Part shown: positions 8,843-17,412 of the stretch, in pieces
Numbering within the stretch: position 1 is the stretch's first letter
Layout: every line of letters starts with the position of its first letter
NCBI GenBank assembly: GCA_037318855.1
Contig: CP134874.1
Location: forward strand, 2,480,598-2,544,597
Direction: 5' to 3'
DNA from: Candidatus Sedimenticola sp. (ex Thyasira tokunagai)
GTDB taxonomy: Bacteria; Pseudomonadota; Gammaproteobacteria; Chromatiales; Chromatiaceae
Length of the DNA stretch: 64,000 bases
Notes under the pieces: model-generated
The model's input: the letters and a program-made list of their open reading frames with translations, nothing else
The model's database searches: none
Told to the model about the DNA's origin: nothing
Translations under genes and position numbers: made by a program

Positions 8843-9394
8843 TTAGTTCTCCTCCTGTGCGGTCTCTTGTTCGGTCATGAAACGGGCCATGTAGAGTGAT
8901 TGCAGTATCACAAACAGGAAAGTAAGCCCCATCATTCCGAATAGTTTGAAATTGACCCACGTCTCCTCAGCAAAGTTGAAGGCGACGTAGAGGTTGAGAC
9001 CGCCCATCGCTAAGAAGAAGAGGGCCCAGGCAAGATTCAACTGTTTCCAAACAACATTAGGGAGTTTCACCGCATGCCCCATCATGCGTTCCACAAGGAG
9101 GCGTTTACCGATAAATTGGCTTCCGATAAATGCCACACCGAACAGCCAGTTGATCACTGTCGGCTTCCACATAATGAAAAGTGGATCACGCAGTAGTAGT
9201 GTCAGCCCCCCAAAAAAGGCCAATAGGCCCAGGGTGACCAGATGCATCTTCTCTACCTTGCGGTGGCGAAACCAGTTAAATCCTACCTGCACAAATGCTG
9301 CTGCAATGGCGACCGCAGTAGCGGTGTAAATATCGTAGAATTTATATGCAACAAAAAAGAGAATAACGGGAAAAAGATCAGTAAGAAATTTCAT
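8843..9394 (-). CDS. yciB: Inner-membrane septation protein A (YciB/IspZ)
   Basis: Multi-spanning inner-membrane protein linked to cell-envelope and septum synthesis in enterics. The 183-residue product begins MKFLTDLFPVILFFVAYK and has about five hydrophobic segments plus the family motifs RKVEKMHL and WKPTVINW. It sits 0 bp upstream of yciI and 15 bp downstream of an unknown gene at 9410, all on the minus strand. Confidence 0.9.
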   Translation of the reverse strand: MKFLTDLFPVILFFVAYKFYDIYTATAVAIAAAFVQVGFNWFRHRKVEKMHLVTLGLLAFFGGLTLLLRDPLFIMWKPTVINWLFGVAFIGSQFIGKRLLVERMMGHAVKLPNVVWKQLNLAWALFFLAMGGLNLYVAFNFAEETWVNFKLFGMMGLTFLFVILQSLYMARFMTEQETAQEEN

Positions 9395-9409
9395 AGCTTC
9401 TGCTGTAGC

Positions 9410-10168
9410 TCAGTGTAGAATTCTGTTGGTCGGCCAGTTTTCGCAGAACTGGCGAATAACATCGCGTACCTGTTCAGGGTAGTTCTGGATCTCCACCTGC
9501 CCCATCCCTTCACGGAAAAACTCCGGTGCCTCATCAGGGAGATACTCCGTGATACTGCCGAAGGCCTCTTCCATCAAACGGGGCGAGAGGGTGCGTGTGG
9601 CGACGATAGCACGATTCAGCAGCAGTAGTCTCCACGGGTGTTGCAGGTCATCCGACTGCCCCTCTTCACTGATTGTCGGGCTGACAGCGTCGAGTATCTC
9701 ACCCATGGTGTGATAGAGCTGCTCCAGCTGCCTCGGTTCCATGGAGTCATTGGCAATAGTGGCCAGCCCATTGACGGTGAGGCTGATTAGGGAGAGATCC
9801 CCCCCCCGGCGCGCAATCCACAATGCCAGTGCAATGGCGAGGGACTCCCAAGGATAATGATTACTCTCCATTCCCAGCTCATTTGTGAGCTGTGCAAGAT
9901 TCTCAAGAATAGAAAAACCGTAGTTTCCCAACTCACTCAGATCCGGGCCTGTCGATTCAGTAGTGGTGGGTGGGAGGAGGAGCTGACTATTATCTTCAAA
10001 TCTGTAGAGCAGGGATATCAGCTGATCCATAGCATCGGCAAGTTGCTCAGGGGAGGGTTCGTCACTCAGCTCGGGCGAACCGGCGGTGAGCCAAGCCTCA
10101 TAAAACACCTCATAACTTTCAGAAAATGTTTCAGCGAACCAATTTATATCAGCGGGTGGGATCTCCAT
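9410..10168 (-). CDS. Hypothetical protein (252 aa)
   Basis: I do not recognise a family. The product is acidic, has no signal peptide or membrane segment, and is predicted by eye to be mostly helical. An acidic linker is rich in Pro, Ser and Thr near residues 66-78, and the ending is ENWPTNRILH. It is first in a minus-strand row with yciB and yciI, and its 5' end faces rnm 110 bp away, so a divergent promoter region lies at 10169-10278. Confidence 0.7.
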   Translation of the reverse strand: MEIPPADINWFAETFSESYEVFYEAWLTAGSPELSDEPSPEQLADAMDQLISLLYRFEDNSQLLLPPTTTESTGPDLSELGNYGFSILENLAQLTNELGMESNHYPWESLAIALALWIARRGGDLSLISLTVNGLATIANDSMEPRQLEQLYHTMGEILDAVSPTISEEGQSDDLQHPWRLLLLNRAIVATRTLSPRLMEEAFGSITEYLPDEAPEFFREGMGQVEIQNYPEQVRDVIRQFCENWPTNRILH

Positions 10169-10278
10169 AGTAGGGATTCTAACCCTATGGAACTATGTTG
10201 CACAAAACCTGCCTGCATTCAGCTGTTTTCCGCACCAAATCTCCGGCTTTCAATGGCGCCTTAAGGTACAATGTCCTG

Positions 10279-11118
10279 ATGTCTGCGCAATATGATCTCC
10301 ACGCCCACTCAACCGCCTCGGATGGCACACTCACACCAGAGACATTGGTTGCCAGGGCCTGTGAGCTGGGCATAGAAGTATTAGCATTGACCGATCACGA
10401 CACAACCGACGGGGTAGGTGAAGCGGTGACGGCGGCGGAGAAAACCGACCTGCGGCTGATTCCCGGTATCGAGCTGTCGGTTACCTGGAACAAGCAGGTG
10501 ATCCATCTCGTTGGGCTTGGTATCGACCCGACTGGCGAGGCGTTGGTGACCGGGCTCAAAGGGCTGCGTGAATTTCGTCAGTGGCGGGCGGAAGAGATCG
10601 GTCGGCGTCTGGAGAAAGCGGGTATCTTCGGTGCTTATGAGGGAGCTAAGGCGCTCTCCAATGGTGAATTGATCAGCCGTACACACTTTGGCCGCTTCCT
10701 GGTAGACAAGGGGCACGCCCCAGACACCCGCAAGGTGTTCAAAAATTTTCTTACCCGAGGTAAACCGGGGCATGTTCCCGGAGACTGGGCGTCTTTGGCC
10801 GACGGTGTTGCCTGGATATGTCAGGCGGGTGGCCAGGCGGTGGTAGCGCATCCAGCGCGCTATGGTCTTACACGCAGTAAACTGCGGCGTTTGATCGCTG
10901 AGTTTGTAGAGGCGGGGGGAGAGGCCCTGGAGGTGGTGTCGGGTAGCCACAGCCGCGATGAGAATTTCACCATGGCACGTCATGCAAAGGATTTTGGACT
11001 AATGGGGTCGGCTGGGTCTGATTACCATGGTCCGGAAACGCCTTGGAATGAGCTGGGGCGGATACCACCATTGCCCGATGGCGTTATCCCGATTTGGCAT
11101 AATTGGTCGCACGATTAA
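10279..11118 (+). CDS. rnm: PHP-domain phosphatase/exonuclease (RNase AM, TrpH)
   Basis: PHP-superfamily metal-dependent enzyme; the E. coli relative (YciV/TrpH/RNase AM) is a 5'-3' exoribonuclease that trims rRNA precursors and acts on 3',5'-nucleotide bisphosphates. The 279-residue product carries the metal motifs DLHAHSTASDG at its N-terminus, LTDHDT near residue 38, VVAHPARY and GSDYHGP. The frame extends to 10195, but ATG 10279 places the PHP motif at the usual position. It precedes yciO by 21 bp, the same pairing as in E. coli. Confidence 0.88.
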   Translation: MSAQYDLHAHSTASDGTLTPETLVARACELGIEVLALTDHDTTDGVGEAVTAAEKTDLRLIPGIELSVTWNKQVIHLVGLGIDPTGEALVTGLKGLREFRQWRAEEIGRRLEKAGIFGAYEGAKALSNGELISRTHFGRFLVDKGHAPDTRKVFKNFLTRGKPGHVPGDWASLADGVAWICQAGGQAVVAHPARYGLTRSKLRRLIAEFVEAGGEALEVVSGSHSRDENFTMARHAKDFGLMGSAGSDYHGPETPWNELGRIPPLPDGVIPIWHNWSHD

Positions 11119-11139
11119 GACGGTAGAGTAACAGTAACC

Positions 11140-11763
11140 ATGGCACAGCTTTTTCAGATACACCCGGATAACCCGCAACAGCGGTTGATCAGCAGTGCTG
11201 TGGAGATCATTCATAGTGGTGGACTGGTGATCTATCCCACCGACTCAAGCTATGCTCTTGGCTGTCATATCGGTGACAAAAGGGCGATGGAGAGAATCCG
11301 CCGCATACGAAAACTTGACGATAAGCATAACTTTACTCTGGTCTGCCGTGACTTGTCTGAGATATCTACCTACGCCAAGGTGGGAAATCAGCATTATCGG
11401 ACGATGAAGACACTTACACCGGGCCCCTATACCTTTATCCATACTGCCACCAAGCAGGTGCCCAAACGGCTACAGAATCCGAAGCGAAAAACGGTGGGCT
11501 TTCGTATCCCCGATAACGCCATCGCCCAAGCGCTACTTGAGACCCTGGGAGAGCCACTGATGAGTTCTACGCTGATTCTGCCGGGAGAGGAGATGCCGAT
11601 GACCGATCCCTATGAGATGCGTGATCTTCTGGGACATGAGGTTGATTTGGTGATAGATGGCGGCTATTGCGGCATGGAGGCGACCACCGTAGTGGGCATG
11701 GAAGATGAGGGAGCAGTGGTTTATCGCCATGGTAAGGGTGATTCCAGCTTATTTGTGGAGTAA
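11140..11763 (+). CDS. yciO: Sua5/YciO/YrdC-family protein YciO
   Basis: Member of the L-threonylcarbamoyladenylate synthase family. YciO is a paralogue whose own role is less certain than that of TsaC. The 207 residues contain the ATP/threonine-pocket motifs GGLVIYPTDSSYALGC, the KRLQNPKRKTVGFRIP stretch and the SSTLI segment. It lies 21 bp after rnm and 21 bp before the site-2 protease frame. TsaC itself is not in this window. Confidence 0.85.
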   Translation: MAQLFQIHPDNPQQRLISSAVEIIHSGGLVIYPTDSSYALGCHIGDKRAMERIRRIRKLDDKHNFTLVCRDLSEISTYAKVGNQHYRTMKTLTPGPYTFIHTATKQVPKRLQNPKRKTVGFRIPDNAIAQALLETLGEPLMSSTLILPGEEMPMTDPYEMRDLLGHEVDLVIDGGYCGMEATTVVGMEDEGAVVYRHGKGDSSLFVE

Positions 11764-11784
11764 GTTCTCAGGTATAATCCGCCG

Positions 11785-12455
11785 ATGGATATAGGAAATA
11801 CAATTCAACAGGTGTCGGTGCTTATCTGCTACCGGTACTGTTTGCCATTACTGTTCATGAGGCGGCACACGGCTGGATGGCGATGAAACACGGTGATAGA
11901 ACGGCCTTGATGCTCGGTCGTGTCACACTCAACCCGTTTAAGCACATCGATCCAGTGGGCACCGTACTGGTCCCTCTGATGACCTTTTTTCTTAGTGGAT
12001 TCCTCTTTGGCTGGGCTAAGCCGGTGCCGGTTAACTGGCGCAACCTCAACAACCCACGTCGTGACATGGCTTTTGTCGCATTGGCCGGTCCCGGCGCCAA
12101 CCTGCTGATGGCGATCGGCTGGGCGGTGATTATCAAGATCGGGGTGATGCTGATGCCCCATTGGCAGTGGGTCGGCCTGCCGCTGGTCTATATGGGTGGA
12201 GCGGGTGTACTGATTAATACTCTATTGATGGTGCTCAACCTAATGCCGATTTTGCCCCTCGATGGCGGCCGCATACTCAACTCTCTATTACCGCCCAGGC
12301 TCGCCTACCAGTTCTCCCGGCTTGAGCCCTTCGGTATGTTTATTATTATCGGCTTGCTGATGACCGGGGTGCTGGGGAAGGTGCTTTGGCCTCTGGTAAT
12401 ATTTACCATCAATATTTTGCCGGCATCCGACATTGTCAAAGAGATCTACTTCTAA
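11785..12455 (+). CDS. Site-2 protease family (M50) membrane metallopeptidase, apparent frameshift
   Basis: Rhomboid-like in topology, M50 proteases cleave substrates inside the membrane. The zinc motif HEAAH, the NPFKHIDPVGT segment and the second-site NLMPILPLDGGRIL all lie in one frame that is open from 11778 to 12455 but has no ATG, GTG or TTG before 11871, downstream of HEAAH. A good start (ATG 11785, MDIGNTIQQVSVL) is in another frame and runs into it near 11818-11823, where one missing base would join them. It is either a real frameshift, a sequence error, or a non-standard start. It is followed by trpS 20 bp later. Confidence 0.75.
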
Positions 12456-12475
12456 TCAATCCTAAGGGGATAACC

Positions 12476-13693
12476 TTGAATTCCGTTCCTGCTCAACATG
12501 CTCGTGTCCTATCCGGAATGCGGCCCACCGGTCGCCTTCACCTCGGTCACTACCACGGTGTACTGAAAAACTGGGTTGAACTCCAGCATGAGTATGAGTG
12601 CTACTTTTTTGTAGCCGACTGGCATGCACTGACTACCCACTATGAAGACCCCAGCATCATTCCAAAAAGTGTCTGGGATATGGTGATTGATTGGCTGGCT
12701 GCAGGCGTCAACCACGGCGAGGCCAAGCTGTTTATCCAGTCACAAGTGCCGGAACATGCTGAACTTCACATGTTGCTCTCCATGATCACCCCTCTTGGAT
12801 GGTTGGAGCGGGTACCCAGCTACAAGGATCAGCAGGAAAAGTTAAAAGAGAAAGATCTGGCCACCTATGGATTTCTCGGTTATCCGCTACTACAGGCGGC
12901 AGATATTCTGATCTACAAGGCAGGTATGGTACCGGTAGGCGAAGACCAGGTGGCCCATGTTGAACTGACTCGCGAGGTAGCTCGTCGGTTTAACCATATT
13001 TACGGTCGGGAGGCCAACTTCGAAGAGCTTGCGGATCAGGCTGTGAAAAAGATGGGTAAGAAGAGCGCCAAGCTCTACAAACGTTATCGCAAGGAGTATC
13101 AGGAGCAGGGCAATCACGAAGCACTGGAAGCAGCTCGTGCTCTACTTGAGAGTCAGCAGAACATCACCGTCAATGATCGTGAGCGTTTATTCGGTTATAT
13201 CGAGGGCAGTGGCCGAATCATTCTGCCGGAGCCGCAGCCGTTATTGACCAAAGCATCGAAAATGCCGGGGCTTGACGGACAGAAGATGTCAAAATCCTAT
13301 GGCAATACTATTGCTTTGAGGGATGAGCCTGAAGTAATCGAAAAAGGCTTGAGAACCATGCCGACCGACACCAACCGGGTGCGTCGCACCGACCCTGGCG
13401 ATCCCGCCCGCTGCCCGGTGTGGGAGTTCCATAAAGTCTATTCGGGTGATGATGTTAAAACGTGGGTGCAGGAGGGGTGTAAATCCGCCGGTATCGGCTG
13501 TGTCGACTGTAAGCAGCCGGTTATCGATGCTGTACTTGCTGAGCTGAATCCGATACAGGAGCGGGCCAGGGAGTTTGAGGCACAGCCGGAGCTGGTGCGA
13601 AATATTATTGCGGAAGGTACTGAAGAGGCGCGGGATATGGCTCAGGAGACCATGGCTGAGGTGCGTCAGGCTATGTCTATGGTTTACCGTTAA
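12476..13693 (+). CDS. trpS: Tryptophan-tRNA ligase
   Basis: Charges tRNA-Trp with tryptophan. The class I signatures are present: PTGRLHLGHYHG (HIGH region) near the N-terminus and KMSKSYGN (KMSKS). Start TTG 12476 is chosen because aagggg lies 8 bases upstream and the HIGH region then sits at the normal distance; the open frame reaches back to 12386 into the protease gene. At 405 residues it is longer than E. coli TrpS (334): an insertion with basic sequence (KKSAKLYKRYRKEYQEQ) lies in the middle, as in some gammaproteobacterial TrpS. Confidence 0.93.
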   Translation: MNSVPAQHARVLSGMRPTGRLHLGHYHGVLKNWVELQHEYECYFFVADWHALTTHYEDPSIIPKSVWDMVIDWLAAGVNHGEAKLFIQSQVPEHAELHMLLSMITPLGWLERVPSYKDQQEKLKEKDLATYGFLGYPLLQAADILIYKAGMVPVGEDQVAHVELTREVARRFNHIYGREANFEELADQAVKKMGKKSAKLYKRYRKEYQEQGNHEALEAARALLESQQNITVNDRERLFGYIEGSGRIILPEPQPLLTKASKMPGLDGQKMSKSYGNTIALRDEPEVIEKGLRTMPTDTNRVRRTDPGDPARCPVWEFHKVYSGDDVKTWVQEGCKSAGIGCVDCKQPVIDAVLAELNPIQERAREFEAQPELVRNIIAEGTEEARDMAQETMAEVRQAMSMVYR

Positions 13694-13700
13694 TAATAAG

Positions 13701-14540
13701 ATGAGTGACGACGAAGCCACAGTAGAGGAGCAGATGCGGCCAGAGCAGGAGGAGATGCCGTTTGCTATTGTCCAGGGTGAAAACTGGACGACGGTGCCGA
13801 AAGATCTCTATATCCCACCCGATGCCCTGGAGGTGTTTCTAGACGCCTTTGAAGGCCCCCTTGATCTACTACTCTATCTGATCAGGCGGCAAAATCTGGA
13901 TATTCTCGATATCCCTATTGCCGAGATCACAGCTCAATACATGGAGTATGTTGAGCTGATGAAGGATATGCGCCTGGAACTGGCGGCGGAGTATCTGGTG
14001 ATGGCCGCTATGCTGGCGGAGATCAAGTCACGCATGTTGCTGCCACGCCAGGAAGAGATGGATGATGAAGAGGGTGATCCACGAGCTGAATTAATTCGGC
14101 GCCTGCAGGAGTATGAGCGTTATAAGCAGGCGGCTGATGATATAGGGGATCTGCCCCGTATGGGACGCGACCACTTCCAGGCAGTTGTGGACGTACCCGA
14201 TAAAGTCAGCCAGAGGCGGCCGCCGGATGTGGATTTAAAGGAGTTGATGAGTGCGCTCAAAGAGGTACTTGAACGTGCTGACATGTTTACTAATCACAAC
14301 ATTCAAATGGAAGCCTTGTCGGTACGTGAACGTATGTCGATGGTGCTGGATGCGGTGAACGCAGAGAGCTTTACCGAGTTCACCCAACTGTTTAGGATTG
14401 AAGAGGGACGAATGGGTGTGGTGGTTACTTTTCTGGCCATTCTTGAGCTGATCAAGGGGGCACTCATCGAAATGGTACAGGCGGAGCCCTACGGTCCCAT
14501 ACATGTTAAGGTACGGGATAACTCCATAGCAGCGCAATAA
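13701..14540 (+). CDS. scpA: Segregation and condensation protein A
   Basis: Kleisin subunit of the SMC-ScpAB chromosome condensin. The 279-residue product has the family motifs FEGPLDLLLYLIRRQNLDI and IAEITAQYMEY, an acidic linker around DDEEGDPRAEL, and the C-terminal winged-helix EEGRMGVVVTFLAILELIK. ATG 13701 is 7 bp after trpS; the frame extends upstream within trpS. It is followed by scpB after 118 bp of AT-rich sequence. Confidence 0.93.
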   Translation: MSDDEATVEEQMRPEQEEMPFAIVQGENWTTVPKDLYIPPDALEVFLDAFEGPLDLLLYLIRRQNLDILDIPIAEITAQYMEYVELMKDMRLELAAEYLVMAAMLAEIKSRMLLPRQEEMDDEEGDPRAELIRRLQEYERYKQAADDIGDLPRMGRDHFQAVVDVPDKVSQRRPPDVDLKELMSALKEVLERADMFTNHNIQMEALSVRERMSMVLDAVNAESFTEFTQLFRIEEGRMGVVVTFLAILELIKGALIEMVQAEPYGPIHVKVRDNSIAAQ

Positions 14541-14658
14541 TAATTATTTAATTAAAACAAATAGTTATTAAATAAATCGAATGTATTATATGAGATATTG
14601 TCGGGCTTTTCTGTAGGGTGCGCCCTCGTCTCCCCGGATACAACGTTGGGGTTAACCT

Positions 14659-15435
14659 ATGTCAGCTAACGAAAAACTGAAACAGATTGTTGAGGCGGTA
14701 CTGCTGTCAGCAGGTTCACCTCTCAACCTAGATGCAATTCTGGAGCTTTTTCTTGAAGAAGAGCGTCCCGATAAGAAGATGCTGCGTGAGGTGATTGCAG
14801 CTCTGCGAGAGGATTATGAAGGGCGGGGTATCGAACTGGTTGAGGTCGGTAGCGGATTTCGTATCAATGCCCGTTCTGAATTTTCCCCCTGGGTATCCCG
14901 GCTGTGGGAAGAACGACCGGCCCGTTACTCCAGGGCGCTTCTCGAAACCTTGGCACTAATTGCATACCGTCAGCCGGTCACTCGTGGTGAAATCGAGGAT
15001 GTTCGAGGCGTCAGTGTCAGCACTCAAATCATCAAGACACTGCTTGAGCGGGAGTGGGTAAGGGTAGTCGGTCAACGTGACGTGCCCGGTAGGCCCTCTC
15101 TTTATGCCACGACGAGGGAGTTTCTTAACTACTTCTCCCTCAAAGGGCTGGGAGATCTACCGACACTTCAGGAGATCAGGGACTTTGACTCCATCAACCG
15201 TGAGTTGGAGCTGGGTGAGCCGGGAGCGGAGAGTTCGGGTAGTGATGATTCAGGGGAGGCGAATTCTGCTCCGTATGAGGCAGACGAGCAACAGGAGTGT
15301 CTGGGTGATGGCGGGGAGGTGGTAGAGAGCGTTGAGGTACAAGAGAAGATAGAAGTAAAAGAGGCATCGACCGATGAAGTCTTGTCTGATGAACTAACAG
15401 AGGCCCGAGATGAGGAGGAAAGGCGGGATGAGTAA
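14659..15435 (+). CDS. scpB: Segregation and condensation protein B
   Basis: Winged-helix partner of ScpA in the SMC condensin. Residues 1-175 hold the two winged-helix domains, with RALLETLALIAYRQPVTRGE and the VVGQRDVPGRPSLYATT segment. After about residue 180 comes a long, very acidic and repetitive tail rich in Glu, Ser and Asp, longer than in short ScpB proteins. Its 3' end overlaps rluB by 8 bp, with the rluB ribosome site inside the tail codons. Confidence 0.92.
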   Translation: MSANEKLKQIVEAVLLSAGSPLNLDAILELFLEEERPDKKMLREVIAALREDYEGRGIELVEVGSGFRINARSEFSPWVSRLWEERPARYSRALLETLALIAYRQPVTRGEIEDVRGVSVSTQIIKTLLEREWVRVVGQRDVPGRPSLYATTREFLNYFSLKGLGDLPTLQEIRDFDSINRELELGEPGAESSGSDDSGEANSAPYEADEQQECLGDGGEVVESVEVQEKIEVKEASTDEVLSDELTEARDEEERRDE

Positions 15436-16333
15436 AAAAGAGGGCCACATTGGTGTACGGCTACAGAAGGTACTTGCCAATGCCGGACTGGGTTCACGAC
15501 GAAAACTAGAAAAGCGCATAGAAGCCGGTGAGGTCACCGTTAACGGCAAAGTGGCAAAGCTGGGTGATCGGGTGACAATAGAAGACCGTATTACGCTTGG
15601 GAATCATCCCGTAGGCGCATGGCGCCTGAAAGAGCAGAAGCATCAGGTCATTATTTACAACAAACCGGAAGGGGAGTTGGTCACAAGAGATGACCCTGAA
15701 GGACGACCAACCATTTTTAAGCGTCTGCCAAAACTCAAGAGCGGCAGATGGATATCTGTCGGTCGCCTCGATATTAATACCAGCGGCCTGATCATATTAA
15801 CTACCGATGGCAATCTGGCCAATCAGCTAATGCATCCGTCACACCAGGTTGAACGGGAATACGCTGTTCGTGTTCACGGCAAAGTGACCAAAGAGATGTT
15901 GCAACAGATGACCAGTGGCATCGAATTGGAGGATGGTGCGGCTCGTTTCGAAGATATTGTTGAGTCTGGAGGTGAGGGCACCAATCGTTGGTTTCATGTG
16001 GTAATTATGGAGGGCAGAAAAAGGGAAGTCAGGCGCCTTTGGGAAGCCGTCGGCGTTAAGGTCAACCGTCTTAAAAGGGTGCGGTACGGCCCCATTATTC
16101 TCGATAGCAGCCTGTCGATCGGCCGGCATCGCGAACTGAATGAGAAAGAGCTTGAGGCTCTGTTGCAGACGGTCAGTGAGAAAAAGACAATAAAGAAAGA
16201 GCGACCAAAGAAGAAGCAGTCTGAGCGTAAAAAGACGGGGAAACAGCCGGCAAAATCTTCAGTTAAACAGAAGCAAAAGAAAAAATCCTCTCCATGGCAG
16301 TCTGATGGCAAGAGAAAACCAAAGAAGCCCTGA
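15428..16333 (+). CDS. rluB: 23S rRNA pseudouridine(2605) synthase RluB
   Basis: Isomerises U2605 of 23S rRNA. An S4 RNA-binding domain (VRLQKVLANAGLGSRRKLEK) is followed by the RsuA-family catalytic motif VGRLDINTSGLIILT, whose Asp is catalytic, and by EGRKREVRRLW. The last 60 residues are a Lys-rich tail (KKTIKKERPKKKQSERKKTG), which probably aids RNA binding. Start ATG 15428 has gaggagg 9 bases upstream. It overlaps scpB; a terminator follows at 16398-16430. Confidence 0.92.
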   Translation: MSKKEGHIGVRLQKVLANAGLGSRRKLEKRIEAGEVTVNGKVAKLGDRVTIEDRITLGNHPVGAWRLKEQKHQVIIYNKPEGELVTRDDPEGRPTIFKRLPKLKSGRWISVGRLDINTSGLIILTTDGNLANQLMHPSHQVEREYAVRVHGKVTKEMLQQMTSGIELEDGAARFEDIVESGGEGTNRWFHVVIMEGRKREVRRLWEAVGVKVNRLKRVRYGPIILDSSLSIGRHRELNEKELEALLQTVSEKKTIKKERPKKKQSERKKTGKQPAKSSVKQKQKKKSSPWQSDGKRKPKKP

Positions 16334-16397
16334 GATGAATATCTCCACCCTAAAATCGAACCGGTGAGTGGTGGATGGAAACAGCCTAGAAGCAAAA

Positions 16398-16430
16398 AAA
16401 GCCTGCCGCTATCGAATAGCGGCAGGCTTT
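16398..16430. terminator. Bidirectional terminator between rluB and the cold-shock gene
   Basis: A 16-bp near-perfect stem (16398-16413 with 16415-16430) with A-run on the left and T-run on the right separates convergent rluB and the cold-shock gene. Confidence 0.85.
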
Positions 16431-16444
16431 AGATCAAGAATGGG

Positions 16445-16660
16445 TCAGCCTTCGATCACCGCCTGTAGATTGGCGGCATGGAGCCCTTTGGGGCCCTCTT
16501 CCAGTTCAAACTGTACCCTTTGCCCCTCTTTGAGGGTTTTATAGCCATCCATGACAATGGCTGAGAAGTGAATAAAAATATCATTTTCACCTTGCTCGGG
16601 GGTTACAAAACCGTACCCCTTGGCATTGTTAAACCACTTAACTGTTCCAATAGTCGCCAT
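16445..16660 (-). CDS. Cold-shock domain protein (CspA/CspD type)
   Basis: Single cold-shock domain that binds single-stranded RNA or DNA. The 71 residues show the RNP-1-like motif KGYGFVTPE and RNP-2 DIFIHFSAI. The start is preceded by ggagg (minus strand). Next to clpS-clpA, this is the position of cspD in E. coli, so CspD-like is plausible, but sequence alone does not separate CspA from CspD. Its promoter lies in the shared 376-bp divergent region with clpS. Confidence 0.9.
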   Translation of the reverse strand: MATIGTVKWFNNAKGYGFVTPEQGENDIFIHFSAIVMDGYKTLKEGQRVQFELEEGPKGLHAANLQAVIEG

Positions 16661-17036
16661 AGCGCATACTCCTCCAAGTACTTCATAGAGATAATTCCGG
16701 CTTTCGCTGCTGGCTGGGCTGTTTTTTATAGTGCCCTTATGACGAAAAACCGACAGAGAAATTCATTATTCAGGTGCCCCGGAATAATTATTGTGGATTC
16801 TCTGTAGGTACAGTATAACCACATAAAGACTGCAGTCAACTACTTGAATATTAAGATATTTTTAACTTTATTAAATAAGAATAAGCTGAATAACCACTTG
16901 CTTTCAGCTGCGAAGGTGCTTCTACACTAAGCTCTTCCCCAAGCTATTAACAGCTGGATTTTATTCCTACTAACCCACTTTTGTTAGGGGGTAAATAACC
17001 TCCCACCGGAGTACATTTTTCGGCTAGAATTCGGCT
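16661..17036. other. Divergent intergenic region csp/clpS
   Basis: 376 bp without a convincing gene. It is AT-rich from about 16800 to 16900 and should hold the promoters of the cold-shock gene (minus) and clpS (plus). I see no clear inverted repeat or RNA gene. A 79-codon frame at 16568-16807 overlaps the cold-shock gene antisense and is not supported. Confidence 0.5.
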
Positions 17037-17357
17037 ATGAGTGAAAGAATTGATAGCGACCTTGATGATGACGTTGCGTTAGAGGAGGCGAAACCAAAAC
17101 TGGCGCGGCCGCCTATGTATAAGGTTATCCTGTTGAATGATGACTACACCCCCATGGAATTTGTGATCCAGGTACTGGAGTCTTTTTTTCGCATGGAGCG
17201 AGAGAAAGCAACCCAGGTGATGCTTCATGTACACACCAGAGGCGTTGGTGTTTGTGGAACCTATACCCAGGAAATTGCTGAAACCAAGGTGGCCCAGGTA
17301 AACGATTTTTCCCGCAGTAATCAGCATCCGCTCCTATGTGCGATGGAAAAAGCCTAA
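17037..17357 (+). CDS. clpS: ATP-dependent Clp protease adaptor ClpS
   Basis: Adaptor that recognises N-degron substrates (Leu, Phe, Trp, Tyr N-termini) and delivers them to ClpAP. The 106 residues contain the binding-pocket motif [12 protein letters not shown] with the Asn-Asp pair, the later [11 protein letters not shown], and the ETKV strand. It precedes clpA by 55 bp. The transferases bpt and aat, which create its substrates, are encoded at 20397-21840. Confidence 0.95.
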   Translation: MSERIDSDLDDDVALEEAKPKLARPPMYKVILLNDDYTPMEFVIQVLESFFRMEREKATQVMLHVHTRGVGVCGTYTQEIAETKVAQVNDFSRSNQHPLLCAMEKA

Positions 17358-17412
17358 GCCTGTGACCATTCCCTTAAGGAACTTCTGAACAAGAGCTAAA
17401 AAGTAGTCACCT

